Positions 26,211 to 35,161 of a stretch of DNA of 64,000 nt are shown in pieces; the stretch's first letter is position 1; every line of letters starts with the position of its first letter. Both the position numbers and the translations under genes were made by a program. The notes under the pieces are model-generated. The model was not told the DNA's origin and did not search any database. It saw only the letters and a list, made by a program, of their open reading frames with translations. This DNA comes from Dinoroseobacter sp965279125 (GTDB taxonomy: Bacteria; Pseudomonadota; Alphaproteobacteria; Rhodobacterales; Rhodobacteraceae), in contig CBDIHL010000030.1 of the NCBI GenBank assembly GCA_965279125.1, positions 13,109-77,108 on the forward strand, written 5' to 3'.

Positions 26211-28454
26211 CTAGCGCTGCTCGCGCAACCAGTCCATCAGGGCCGGACGCACGGTCATGGCCCCGTGTGCGCGCGCTTCGTTGATCACACCGCGCACCTC
26301 GCGCAGATCGGAGCGTCTGAGCAGGTGTTTGACCGGACCGATGGAGGCCGGGCGCATCGACAAGGTGCGCAGGCCCATGGCGGCGAAGGCCAGCGCCTCG
26401 ACCGGGCGACCGGCATCCTCGCCGCAGAAACTGAGCGAGGTTTCGGTTGCAGCACAACGGGTTACGATCTGTTCGATGAAGCTGAGGAAGCTGACATTGA
26501 GGGTGTCGTAGCGACGGCGCACGCGCTCGTTCTCGCGGTCGGCGGCGAAGAAGAATTGTTTTAGGTCATTGCCCCCGATGGAGATGAAATCGGCAAGCTC
26601 GAAGAAATGACGCGGCGCGAAGGCGAGGCTGGGCGTCTCCAGCATCGCGCCAATCTCGACGGTTTCGGGCAGGGTGTGGCCGAGTTTGCCCTCGGCATCG
26701 ACCTCGCGCAGGAGCATGTCGCGGGCTTGCGTGAACTCGTCAAGCTGGGCCACGAACGGAAACATCACCGTCAGGGGGCGCCCGCTTGCCGCGCGGATAA
26801 GCGCTTGGAGTTGCATCCGCATCACGCCGGGCTTGTCGAGGCCCACGCGGATGGCGCGCCAGCCCAAGGCTGGGTTCGGCTCGTCTTGAGGCTTCATATA
26901 GGGCAGCACTTTGTCGGACCCGATATCGAGCGTGCGAAAGCAGACGCGGCGCCCTTCGGCGGCGTCCATCACGCGGCCATAGAGCGCGGCCAGCTCGCCC
27001 CGGCGCGGCACCTTGGAGCGGGTGAGGAACTGGAGCTCGGTCCGAAACAGGCCCACACCGGACGCGCCTGAGCTGATCAGCGACGGAAGATCCGCCATCA
27101 GGCCTGCGTTCATATCCAGCCGGATCGTGGTGCCGCAGGGCGTTGTCGCAGGCTCCTCGCGGATCGAGGCATAGCGTTCCTGGGCCTTGGCCTGCATCGC
27201 CATCTTGTCGCGAAACGCCGATTGAACTTGGTCATCGGGGCGCAGATGCACGATGCCTTGCTCGCCATCCACAAGCACCGGATCGCCGTTGAGCGCCTCG
27301 CTGGTGATGCGTTTTGTGTTGATTAACAAGGGGATCGCGAGCGCACGGGCGACGATGGTGGCGTGAGAGCCGACGGAACCTTCTTCGAGGATGATGCCCT
27401 TGAGGGAGCGCCCGTAATCCAAGAGCTCGGCAGGACCGATGTTGCGCGCCACGAGGATCGGGTTTTCCGGCATCTCGGCCCCGGTGTCCTTGCCTTGGCC
27501 GGTGAGCAGGCGCAGCAGGCGATTGGACAGGTCATCCAGATCATGCAGGCGGTCGCGCAGATAGGCGTCGGGCACTTGACCGAGCCGTGTGCGCGCGGCG
27601 GTTTGCTCTTTCTCGACGGCGGCTTCGGCAGACAGGCCCCGTTCGATATCCTCGCACATCCGGCGCATCCAACCCTTGGAGTTGGCGAACATGCGGTAGG
27701 CTTCCAGCACCTCAACCTGCTCGCCTCCCTTGGGACCGGCCCGGTTGAGCATCTGATCGACGGAAACGCGCAGTTGGTCGACGGCCTCTTGAAGGCGCTG
27801 CAATTCGACTTCGGGATCTTCGGCGACGGGATTGGACACGACGACGCGCGGCTCGTGCAGCCAGACATGACCCGCCGCGACGCCTTCTTGCGCCACGCTG
27901 CCGCGCAACATGATCTGCGCCATATGCGGGGCGCGCAGGGCTTCGCCTTCGCCGACAAACGCACCCAGTTCGGCCATTTCAGCCAGCACCATGGCGACGA
28001 CTTCGAGGGCGTAAAGCTCGTCCTCGGAGAATTCGCGCGCCTCTTTGGATTGGATCACGAGCACACCGCGCATCTCGCCGAGGCGCTGGATGGGCACGCC
28101 GAGGAACGACGAAAACACCTCCTCGCCGGTCTCGGGCATGAAGCGGAACCCACGGGTGGCAGGCGCGTCGGCGGTGTTGATCGCGCGGCCCTGTTTGGCG
28201 ACGCGGCCCACGAGACCCTCGCCGCGCTTCATGCGGGTTTGGTGGACGGCTTCGGGGTTCAGACCCTCGGTTGCGCAAAGCTCAAGCGTGTCGGCGTCGC
28301 GGAAGAGATAGATGGAACACACCTCGGTGCCGATGCTGTCGGCGATCAGGTGGGTGATTTTGTCGAGCCGTTCCTGCCCGGCCCCTGCATCTGCGAGGGT
28401 CGCCTGCAAACGCCTGAGCAGCTTGCGCGATTCCGATTCCTTGCCTGTGGGCAT
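26211..28454 (-). CDS. ptsP: phosphoenolpyruvate-protein phosphotransferase PtsP (PTS-Ntr enzyme I)
   Basis: First enzyme of the nitrogen-related PTS, which passes phosphate from PEP to NPr and EIIA-Ntr. The 747-residue protein has an N-terminal GAF domain (about 20-160), a linker, the PEP-utilising N domain, the phosphohistidine swivel with His364 in GSVGSHATIVARALAIP, and the PEP-binding TIM-barrel domain containing FRTELQFL, GSDKVLPYM and LSFCGEDAGRP. The GAF domain distinguishes it from sugar EI. The start at 28454 is used because it opens the conserved region; an ATG 30 bases upstream is possible. Divergent from the DUF1697 gene. Confidence 0.96.
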   Translation of the reverse strand: MPTGKESESRKLLRRLQATLADAGAGQERLDKITHLIADSIGTEVCSIYLFRDADTLELCATEGLNPEAVHQTRMKRGEGLVGRVAKQGRAINTADAPATRGFRFMPETGEEVFSSFLGVPIQRLGEMRGVLVIQSKEAREFSEDELYALEVVAMVLAEMAELGAFVGEGEALRAPHMAQIMLRGSVAQEGVAAGHVWLHEPRVVVSNPVAEDPEVELQRLQEAVDQLRVSVDQMLNRAGPKGGEQVEVLEAYRMFANSKGWMRRMCEDIERGLSAEAAVEKEQTAARTRLGQVPDAYLRDRLHDLDDLSNRLLRLLTGQGKDTGAEMPENPILVARNIGPAELLDYGRSLKGIILEEGSVGSHATIVARALAIPLLINTKRITSEALNGDPVLVDGEQGIVHLRPDDQVQSAFRDKMAMQAKAQERYASIREEPATTPCGTTIRLDMNAGLMADLPSLISSGASGVGLFRTELQFLTRSKVPRRGELAALYGRVMDAAEGRRVCFRTLDIGSDKVLPYMKPQDEPNPALGWRAIRVGLDKPGVMRMQLQALIRAASGRPLTVMFPFVAQLDEFTQARDMLLREVDAEGKLGHTLPETVEIGAMLETPSLAFAPRHFFELADFISIGGNDLKQFFFAADRENERVRRRYDTLNVSFLSFIEQIVTRCAATETSLSFCGEDAGRPVEALAFAAMGLRTLSMRPASIGPVKHLLRRSDLREVRGVINEARAHGAMTVRPALMDWLREQR

Positions 28455-28568
28455 GTGGGGGCCTTCCGGTCGAACTTGGGGCAATCATAGACCACAATGC
28501 GCTGTGATGCGAAACGGGCATTTCGCAGCGTGAATTCATGTTAACGATAAAGGGGGAGGGAGGGGCTG

Positions 28569-29066
28569 ATGCGCTACGTTGCTTTGCTCAGGGCCGTAAA
28601 TGTGGGCGGAACGGGAAAGATGCCGATGGCGGACTTGCGGGAGATCTGCGCAGAGGCCGGGTTCCACGGGGTGCAGACCTATATCGCCAGCGGGAATGTG
28701 GTGCTTGAGAGTGCTTTGGGGGCCGATGCGGTTCAGGCTGCGCTGGCGGCGCGTTTGCGGGTCTATGCGGGCAAGGAGGTCGGCGTTCTCGTGCGAAGCG
28801 CGGAGGAGGTGGCTGATGTGGTTGCGCGCAATCCGTTTGCGCAACACCCGGGCAACCGCGTGGGCGTGTTGTTTTGTGAGGAGGTCGCGGAAATCGGGCC
28901 CCTCGTTGGGCATAGGGCGGAAGAGATGCTGGCCGTGGGGCGCGAGATTTACGTGTATTTCCCGGACGGTATGGGGGTGTCAAAGCTGAAACTGGCCGCG
29001 ATGGAGGCAGGCACGATGCGCAATATGAACACCGTCGTGAAGCTGGCACAGATGAGCGCTGAGTGA
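28569..29066 (+). CDS. DUF1697 family protein
   Basis: A 165-residue protein whose N terminus (MRYVALLRAVNVGGTGKMPMADLREI) and YIASGNVVLES strand are diagnostic of DUF1697. The C-terminal half keeps FPDGMGVSKLKLAAMEAGTMRNMNTVVKL, also conserved. GGGGGAGGGAGGG precedes the ATG. It is divergent from ptsP across 114 bases. Function of the family is unknown. Confidence 0.9.
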   Translation: MRYVALLRAVNVGGTGKMPMADLREICAEAGFHGVQTYIASGNVVLESALGADAVQAALAARLRVYAGKEVGVLVRSAEEVADVVARNPFAQHPGNRVGVLFCEEVAEIGPLVGHRAEEMLAVGREIYVYFPDGMGVSKLKLAAMEAGTMRNMNTVVKLAQMSAE

Positions 29067-29153
29067 GGCGCGTGGTGTTAAACTGCGACTGTTGCGTGAA
29101 ATCGTGTATGTGCGAACGGTCTGTTAACCTTTTGAAAATACCCTCTTAATATA

Positions 29154-29196
29154 GATTTTTCGCCGAAAAATCGTAGAGTTTCTTCTGCGAAGAAAC
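29154..29196. repeat. two tandem perfect hairpins in the DUF1697/lysC convergent gap
   Basis: GATTTTT-CGCCG-AAAAATC (29154-29172) is followed after five bases by GTTTCTTC-TGC-GAAGAAAC (29178-29196). Both stems are perfect and A/T-rich, unlike the flanking sequence. They lie in a 215-base gap between convergent genes and could end transcription from both sides or belong to a small RNA. No coding frame is evident in the gap. Confidence 0.6.
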
Positions 29197-29281
29197 GTAT
29201 AAGTAAGGTCTTTAGAATCGCGCAAGCGGTTCAAGATCAGCGGACTTTGCTACCCCATACCGCACGCCCGTAAACGCGCCG

Positions 29282-30523
29282 TTACTGCGACGGCTTATCC
29301 AGCCCAAAACTGTCATGCAGCGCCTGCACGGCCAGTTCCATATACTTGCGGTCAATCAGCACGCTGATTTTGATCTCAGACGTCGTGATGACCTTGATGT
29401 TCACATTCTCGTCGCGGAGCGCCTTGAACATCTGCGCCGCCACCCCGGCATGGGACCGCATCCCGATGCCCACAACAGACACCTTGGCCACCTCGGTATC
29501 AGCGACCAATTCAGAATACGCAATGTTGCCAGCGGCTTGCGCGTCTTCCATCGCTTTGGTCGCCCGCAGCACCTGATCGGTCGGGCAGGAGAAGGTCATA
29601 TCCGTATGCCCTTCTTCCGAGATGTTCTGAACGATCATATCGACGTTCACACCGGCTTGGGACAGGGGTCCGAAAATGGCCGCCGCTATTCCCGGACGGT
29701 CGGCCACCTGCAACAAGGTCATTTTCGCTTCATCGCGGCTGTAAGCGACGCCTGAGACGACATTGGATTCCATGATTTCCTCCTCATCGCACACAAGCGT
29801 GCCGGCAGTCTCAGATGGTTCTTCAAACGATGACAACACGCGCAGCTTCACCTTGAAGCGCATCGCCAATTCCACGGACCGTGTTTGCAAGACCTTCGCG
29901 CCGAGCGACGCCAGCTCCAGCATCTCTTCAAACGCGATCTTGTCCAGCTTGCGCGCCTTGTCCGAGATCCTCGGGTCGGTCGTGTAGACCCCGTCCACAT
30001 CCGTATAAATGTCGCAGCGCACCGCATCGAAGGCGGCGGCAAACGCCACAGCCGTTGTGTCGGATCCACCGCGCCCGAGCGTTGTGATCCGGCCCTCGGG
30101 GCTGACGCCCTGGAAGCCCGCGACCACGGCGACGCGCATTCCCTCGGCAAACTTCGCTTCGATGTTGTCGGTTGGAATGGCCTCGATCCGCGCATTGGCG
30201 TGCGCAGAGGTTGTTTGCACCGGCACTTGCCAGCCCTGCCAAGATCGCGCCGGCACGTCCATTTCTTGCAAGGTCAGCGCCATCAGGCCCGCGGTCACGT
30301 TCTCGCCCGACGACACCACCGCATCGTATTCGCGCGCATCGAACAGAGGAGAGGTCTCGCCGACCCAGCCGACAAGCTCGTTCGTCTTGCCGGACATGGC
30401 CGACACGATCACGATGACGTTGTGACCCTTGGCCACTTCCAGCCCAACCCGCTTGGCCGCCCGCTTGATGCGGTCGAGATTGGCCACCGACGTGCCGCCG
30501 AATTTCATCACGAGAGTGCTCAT
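29282..30523 (-). CDS. lysC: aspartate kinase
   Basis: Phosphorylates aspartate, the entry to lysine, threonine and methionine synthesis. The 413-residue protein begins MSTLVMKFGGTSVANLDRI with the KFGGTS motif, includes GRGGSDTTAVAFAAAF in the kinase domain, and ends with two ACT domains (SRDEAKMTLLQVADRPGIAAAIF and VAKVSVVGIGMRSHAGVAAQMF) that sense end products. The start at 30523 is the conserved one; a longer frame adds 25 non-conserved residues. Single gene, no hom or asd adjacent. Confidence 0.97.
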   Translation of the reverse strand: MSTLVMKFGGTSVANLDRIKRAAKRVGLEVAKGHNVIVIVSAMSGKTNELVGWVGETSPLFDAREYDAVVSSGENVTAGLMALTLQEMDVPARSWQGWQVPVQTTSAHANARIEAIPTDNIEAKFAEGMRVAVVAGFQGVSPEGRITTLGRGGSDTTAVAFAAAFDAVRCDIYTDVDGVYTTDPRISDKARKLDKIAFEEMLELASLGAKVLQTRSVELAMRFKVKLRVLSSFEEPSETAGTLVCDEEEIMESNVVSGVAYSRDEAKMTLLQVADRPGIAAAIFGPLSQAGVNVDMIVQNISEEGHTDMTFSCPTDQVLRATKAMEDAQAAGNIAYSELVADTEVAKVSVVGIGMRSHAGVAAQMFKALRDENVNIKVITTSEIKISVLIDRKYMELAVQALHDSFGLDKPSQ

Positions 30524-30610
30524 GCCCTCTCCCCCTAAACTGTCGCGCGGGGAGTAGGACAATCTGAGGGGCTGAGCAAGAGGCAGGTCAGCGATCAAGG
30601 GCGGGCAGCT

Positions 30611-30973
30611 CTAGCGGAGCTCTTCTGCGGGCTCCCACAGCTCGATTGGGTTGCCCTCGGGGTCGTGGATCCGCGCGTAAAGCCCAAACTCGCTGTCCCA
30701 GTCTGGATTGCGCACCACCTCGATCCCTACGGCTTCGAGCTTTTGCAACAAACCAGCAAGGTCGCGCACCCGCAGGTTCAGCATCGCCGTGCGTTCTGCG
30801 GGGAAGTAATCGGATGTCTCGCGAAACGCGGCCACGACGGTTTGTCCGGCCTCTTGCGGCCAGAATGTTGTTGTCCCGTCAGGGATGCCCAGATGCGCAT
30901 GATACCACGCGGCCAGCGCCTTGGGATCGCGCGCGCGAAAGAAGAAACCACCGATGCCTGTGACGTGGGTCAT
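30611..30973 (-). CDS. VOC/glyoxalase-family protein
   Basis: A single VOC domain of 120 residues. MTHVTGIGGFFFRARDPKALAAWYHAHLGI opens the fold and HDPEGNPIELWEP closes it with the usual Glu. The first His of the motif is replaced around VTGIGG, so metal binding may differ from true glyoxalase I. It follows the SDR gene by seven bases and is likely in an operon with it and the DUF1178 gene. Substrate unknown. Confidence 0.85.
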   Translation of the reverse strand: MTHVTGIGGFFFRARDPKALAAWYHAHLGIPDGTTTFWPQEAGQTVVAAFRETSDYFPAERTAMLNLRVRDLAGLLQKLEAVGIEVVRNPDWDSEFGLYARIHDPEGNPIELWEPAEELR

Positions 30974-30980
30974 GCCCGCA

Positions 30981-31640
30981 TCATAGTGGATGATCGCGCC
31001 CGTCCCAAGTCTCGAAACAGCCCGTCGTCTTGAGCGAGAGCGCGTCAAACCGATCTGCGAGACCTTGCGCGCTTTCCTCGACACTGATTGCGGCTGCGTC
31101 GGTGCCCATATCGGTGCGCACCCAGCCGGGATGGTAGATGCCGACAGCAATGCCCAGATCATGCAGGTCCGTTGCCAGATTGCGCCCCAGATTGACCGCA
31201 GCGGCCTTGGAGGCGCGGTAGATATAGCTGCCACCGGGCACCAGCGTGTTGGAGCCCATCTGACTGGAAATGATCGCGATTTTGGCGATGCCGTGAACAC
31301 CAGCGGCCTGTTGTAAATGCGGCAGCAGGGCTTGGATCGCCAGAAACGCGCCCGTGACGTTGACCGCGAAGCCCTGCGCCCAATCTTTGGGCGCGTAGTC
31401 CGTGGCCAGATCAAACTTGCGGTCCAGCAGGATGCCTGCATTGCACACCAGCAAAGGCACGGGCTTGCCGTCCAGATGGGTGGCAAGTGCGTCGAGGCTG
31501 GATTTATCGGTCACATCGGCCTGAAACAGCGGTGGGGTGGGCACGCGTGCGGTGCCCAGAACCGTTTGACCGCGCGCGCCCAGCTCGGCCAGCAAGCCCG
31601 CGCCGATGCCGCGATTGGCCCCGGTGATCACGACGGTCAT
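30981..31640 (-). CDS. short-chain dehydrogenase/reductase
   Basis: SDR of 219 residues with the cofactor loop VITGANRGIGAGLL, the N-N-A-G equivalent CNAGILLD, and the catalytic Tyr-Lys in YRASKAAAVNLGRN with Ser in ISSQMGS. It is short, as in the YwnB/CsgA-like group. Its stop lies seven bases before the VOC gene and its start three bases after the stop of the DUF1178 gene. Reaction unknown. Confidence 0.88.
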   Translation of the reverse strand: MTVVITGANRGIGAGLLAELGARGQTVLGTARVPTPPLFQADVTDKSSLDALATHLDGKPVPLLVCNAGILLDRKFDLATDYAPKDWAQGFAVNVTGAFLAIQALLPHLQQAAGVHGIAKIAIISSQMGSNTLVPGGSYIYRASKAAAVNLGRNLATDLHDLGIAVGIYHPGWVRTDMGTDAAAISVEESAQGLADRFDALSLKTTGCFETWDGRDHPL

Positions 31641-31643
31641 GGG

Positions 31644-32096
31644 CTAGTTCGCCTTTTGCTTGGGGCCGAAGGGCAGCGGCAGGATCGGCACGCCGTCCTC
31701 GACCAGCGCCTTGGCTTCGGCGGCATTTGCCTCGCCGTAGATCGCGCGCACAGGCGCTTCGCCATCATTCATCTTGCGCGCCTCGGCAGCGAAGGTTTTG
31801 CCAACATAGTCGGAGTTTGCCTCCACCTTGGCGCGCAACTCGGCGATTGCGGCTTCGACTTTTGTCGATGGCGTTGCGAGCGACACTGAATCTGCGCGTG
31901 CCTCGTCCACCTGAGCAACCTCTCGGCCCTTGGTGGTGCGCACGCCGGGCGTCATCAAGGATTTCTCCACCTCAGGCGAGCCGCAGGTTGCGCAGGTCGC
32001 CAGCCCGCGCGCGCGCAAGGTCTCGTAGGCCCCGGCCGAGGCGAACCAGCTGTCAAACTCATGGCCATTTGCGCATTTGAGGGTGTAGCGGATCAT
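31644..32096 (-). CDS. DUF1178 family protein
   Basis: A 150-residue alphaproteobacterial conserved protein. MIRYTLKCANGHEFDSWFASAGAYETL and the CATCGS pair at about 36-41 form the N-terminal zinc-ribbon-like domain (Cys8, Cys35, Cys38); the C terminus reads DGVPILPLPF, as in the family. The ATG at 32096 is preferred over a TTG one codon upstream. It leads the three-gene run with the SDR and VOC genes. Function unknown. Confidence 0.88.
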   Translation of the reverse strand: MIRYTLKCANGHEFDSWFASAGAYETLRARGLATCATCGSPEVEKSLMTPGVRTTKGREVAQVDEARADSVSLATPSTKVEAAIAELRAKVEANSDYVGKTFAAEARKMNDGEAPVRAIYGEANAAEAKALVEDGVPILPLPFGPKQKAN

Positions 32097-32176
32097 CAAT
32101 CATACCTGTCAGAACACAGCGTTTTATCAAAGTTATAGAGGTTGCCGCAAATATCAACGGTACATTGACCGCGCGA

Positions 32177-32656
32177 TCACCGCCCCTTGAAGCGGATCAG
32201 CAGTTGTGCCAGCTCGGCCTCGTCGACCAGCCGTGCGGCCTTGCGCAGGGACACCCATTTGCGCTGACGCTCATTGGCTTCTGGATACGTCTTCTCGAAC
32301 TCGCGCACCCGTAACGAAAATACCGCTACGACAATGGGCAGGTTCACGCCCGTATCCAGTTCCTTGATATAGGAATAGATGCCGATACACCCATCACTGA
32401 CCGGACCGCGCACGCCAGCCTCTTCCCACGCCTCGATCGCCGCACATTGCTGGGCGGTTTTGCCGTCCATCGGCCAACCCTTGGGAATGACCCACCGTCC
32501 AGTATCGCGGCTGGAGACCAACAGCACCTTGGTGCCTTTGCGTGTCCGCTTGAAACAAAGGGCGGCAAATTGCGTGCGCACATCGCGCTTGCCCGTCCGT
32601 TTCAGGGCGAGCGGGAAGCTGTCTAGCTTCGACGAGGTTTGCGTCCGGTGGGCCAC
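32177..32656 (-). CDS. NUDIX hydrolase, diadenosine-polyphosphate-like
   Basis: A 159-residue NUDIX protein. The box reads GWPMDGKTAQQCAAIEAWEEAGV, where the metal-binding WEEAGV end is intact but the first Glu of the consensus is Lys, as is usual in this alphaproteobacterial group. WVIPKGWP just before it is typical of the DIPP-like branch. It probably hydrolyses (di)nucleoside polyphosphates or inositol-pyrophosphate-like compounds; the substrate is inferred from the branch only. It precedes the DUF1178 gene by 80 bases, in which I see nothing. Confidence 0.88.
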   Translation of the reverse strand: MAHRTQTSSKLDSFPLALKRTGKRDVRTQFAALCFKRTRKGTKVLLVSSRDTGRWVIPKGWPMDGKTAQQCAAIEAWEEAGVRGPVSDGCIGIYSYIKELDTGVNLPIVVAVFSLRVREFEKTYPEANERQRKWVSLRKAARLVDEAELAQLLIRFKGR

Positions 32657-32813
32657 GGTTGGAAAGTATCCTGCTCAGATATCATCGCGCGTCTTCATGC
32701 GCTTGTTGCGATAGCCCTTTAATATAAGGGGTGTTTCGCGTTTTGAGAAGGGGGTGTAGTTGCAGAGCGCCCGACCAGCGCTAATCTGATCCCCTCAAGA
32801 TGGAGGCAGCGCA

Positions 32814-33938
32814 ATCACACCGACATTTCTAGGCCACGAGATTTACCGCAACTCGTCCTATGGCGGGCAGCACCCGTTGCGCATTCCGCGTGTCTCCACC
32901 GTCATGGATCTCAGCCGCGCCATGGGCTGGTTGCCCAGCGCGCAATATCGAACCTCTCCCCGTGCCAAGCCGGCGGCCCTGCATGTGTGGCACACGCCGG
33001 AGTATGTGGCAGCGCTAGAGGCGGCGGAGCGCGACGGTGCGGTCAGTGCCGAGGTGCGCATCCGCCACAACATCGGCACCCACTCCAACCCGGTCTTTAC
33101 CGAGATTTTCCGCAGGCCTGCGACCTCCGCCGGAGGATCCTTGCTGGCGGGTGAGCTGCTGGCGCGTCCCGGCGTTGTTTACCACCCGGCGGGGGGCACG
33201 CATCACGGGCTGCCGGATCAGGCGAACGGCTTTTGCTATTTGAACGACCCGGTGCTGGCGATGCTGTCGCTGCGCCGCCAAGGCCACCAGCGCATCGCCT
33301 ATGTCGATATTGACGCGCATCACTGCGACGGGGTGGAGGCCGCGTTTGCAGGCGATCCCGAGGTGCTGATGGTGTCGGTGCATGAGGAAAAGCGCTGGCC
33401 TTTCAGGGGGCTATTAGAGGATCGTGCAGGTGGATCTGCTATAAATCTACCCGTCCCGAAAGGGTTTAACGATACCGAGATGGCCTTGGCGCTGGGCGAG
33501 GTGATCTTGCCCGCCGTCGCGCGCTTCAAGCCGGATGCGGTGGTGCTGCAATGCGGGGCCGATGCGGTGACCGAGGATCCGCTGTCACGGCTGGAGCTGT
33601 CCAACAACGCCCATTGGGCGGTGGTGGCGGCGTTGCGTGAGATGTCGGCGCATTATCTGGTGTTGGGCGGCGGCGGCTATAATCCGTGGTCCGTGGGGCG
33701 GCTGTGGACCGGGGTTTGGGCGACCTTGCAGAGGGCCGAGATCCCGGATCGGTTGCCTGCGGAGGGCGAAGCCGTGCTGCGCGCGCTGACGTGGCCGCAA
33801 CGCCAGGCGGGGCGGTCGCCGCAGGCGCACTGGTTCATCACAATCCGAGACGCGCCGCGCGAGGGGGCGATTGGGGCGGAGGTGCGCGAAAGAGTGGCGT
33901 GGTTAAAGGCGCAGACATTGGCCGCGCTAGAGGTCTAA
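32814..33938 (+). CDS. histone-deacetylase-family (acetylpolyamine amidohydrolase-like) enzyme with an apparent ATC start
   Basis: Zinc amidohydrolase of the arginase/HDAC fold, which removes acetyl groups from polyamines or other small amides. Conserved GGTHHG (His130/131), YVDIDAHHCDG (Asp165, Asp167, His169 region), QCGADAVTEDPL and GGGGYN supply the charge relay, zinc ligands and catalytic Tyr. The homologous N terminus, GHEIYRNSSYGGQHPLRIPRV, extends upstream of the first standard start (TTG at 32877). In that extension the only codon with a good Shine-Dalgarno site (GGAGG, seven bases away) is ATC at 32814; the frame is closed by TGA at 32787. So either a rare ATC start or a changed ATG. 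The 3' end overlaps the convergent capA-like gene by four bases. Confidence 0.85.
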   Translation: MTPTFLGHEIYRNSSYGGQHPLRIPRVSTVMDLSRAMGWLPSAQYRTSPRAKPAALHVWHTPEYVAALEAAERDGAVSAEVRIRHNIGTHSNPVFTEIFRRPATSAGGSLLAGELLARPGVVYHPAGGTHHGLPDQANGFCYLNDPVLAMLSLRRQGHQRIAYVDIDAHHCDGVEAAFAGDPEVLMVSVHEEKRWPFRGLLEDRAGGSAINLPVPKGFNDTEMALALGEVILPAVARFKPDAVVLQCGADAVTEDPLSRLELSNNAHWAVVAALREMSAHYLVLGGGGYNPWSVGRLWTGVWATLQRAEIPDRLPAEGEAVLRALTWPQRQAGRSPQAHWFITIRDAPREGAIGAEVRERVAWLKAQTLAALEV

Positions 33939-35098
33939 TTGCACGCCACCCGCGCCCCCAGATCGCGCAACCCTAGACGCCCTTCTGCCCCTAGCATCCG
34001 GGTGACATGCGCGATCCCCGCTGCGCCGTCGGATGTCGCCTCGCTGGGCATGATACGCCAGCCGCCAGTGCGGTAAGGCATAATCCGTGTCGGCAGGTAG
34101 CGCGGTGCGCGTGCCACGAGGCGGCCGCCTGACGAGGCCAGATCGAAGAACAGAATAGCGGCGTTGCGGCGCGGGATGCTCCATTGCGACGAGATGAAAT
34201 TGCCCATGGAGTAGGCGATGAAGCCGGGGCGTCCGTCTTGGGTCACATGCGCTTCGATCGGTTGCAGCACATGCGGATGCGCGCCGATGACGGCGGCGGC
34301 TCCGGCTTCGAGGGCCGCGCGTCCCAATCGGCGCTGTTGAGCGGTCGGGCGTGGCGCGTATTCCGTGCCCCAATGGGGCGTGAAGAGCACCGCATCGACG
34401 CTGCGACTTTGTGAAAGCGCGCGGATCGTGGCCAGCACCTCGGCTTGTTGCGAAAAGCAGCGCAGGGCTTGGCGGTTGGGATCGGGCAACCCGTTGACAG
34501 AATAGGTGCAGGCGAGCACCGCGATACGCTTGCCGCCCGCGCGTGTGATGCTGGCCCATGGCGCGCTTAGGTCGCCGCGTGACCGGGTGCCTGTGGCGGC
34601 AAGGCCTTGGGCCTGCAACGCCGCGCGCGTGCGATCTACCCCGGCGGGGCCTCGGTCGAGCGCGTGATTATTGGCGGTTTGCAGTACGTCGAAGCCCGCG
34701 TTTTTCAACGCGCGCGCAAGGCTCGGATGCGCATTGAACGCCGGGTAGCCCGCATAGACCCGATCATCGAACAGGCCGCGCGGAGGAGATGTCGTTTCGC
34801 GCCCACCTGGTAGGATATTTTCGGCCAATGGCGTTTCCAGATTGCCAATGGCCAGATCCGCGCGGCGCAGGAAGGGGGCCACGGCGGTATAGTGCGCATC
34901 ATAGCCGTTGGTGGCCGCGTCGCGTTGCACGGCGCGGTGAGCCATGATGTCGCCAACGGCTGCGACCGTGACGGCACCCGTGCCGAACACGCCCGCGGCT
35001 GCCGCAGGGTTGGTGAACGCGTCCGCACCGCAGGTTTGGGCGAAACTGGCGCTTGGCAAGGACAGCGCTGTGATCGCAGTTATCAGCATCTTGCGCAT
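33935..35098 (-). CDS. CapA-family periplasmic metallophosphatase-like protein
   Basis: A 387-residue protein with a signal peptide (MRKMLITAITALSLPSASFAQ). The CapA/PgsA domain is visible as VAAVGDIMAH, the IGNLETPL loop, DVLQTANNHALDRG, VLFTPHWGTEYA and AVIGAHPHVLQP, which carry the metallophosphoesterase-type metal ligands. CapA-type proteins help make poly-gamma-glutamate capsules in Bacillus; many proteobacterial members stand alone, as here, and their role is unknown. The start at 35098 opens the signal peptide; an ATG 36 bases upstream is less likely. Confidence 0.9.
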   Translation of the reverse strand: MRKMLITAITALSLPSASFAQTCGADAFTNPAAAAGVFGTGAVTVAAVGDIMAHRAVQRDAATNGYDAHYTAVAPFLRRADLAIGNLETPLAENILPGGRETTSPPRGLFDDRVYAGYPAFNAHPSLARALKNAGFDVLQTANNHALDRGPAGVDRTRAALQAQGLAATGTRSRGDLSAPWASITRAGGKRIAVLACTYSVNGLPDPNRQALRCFSQQAEVLATIRALSQSRSVDAVLFTPHWGTEYAPRPTAQQRRLGRAALEAGAAAVIGAHPHVLQPIEAHVTQDGRPGFIAYSMGNFISSQWSIPRRNAAILFFDLASSGGRLVARAPRYLPTRIMPYRTGGWRIMPSEATSDGAAGIAHVTRMLGAEGRLGLRDLGARVACN

Positions 35099-35161
35099 GG
35101 TGCGCCCTTTTCGGCTAGGTCTTGTGGTAGACAAGCCCAGCGCGGGCGCGCAATCAAGCGC

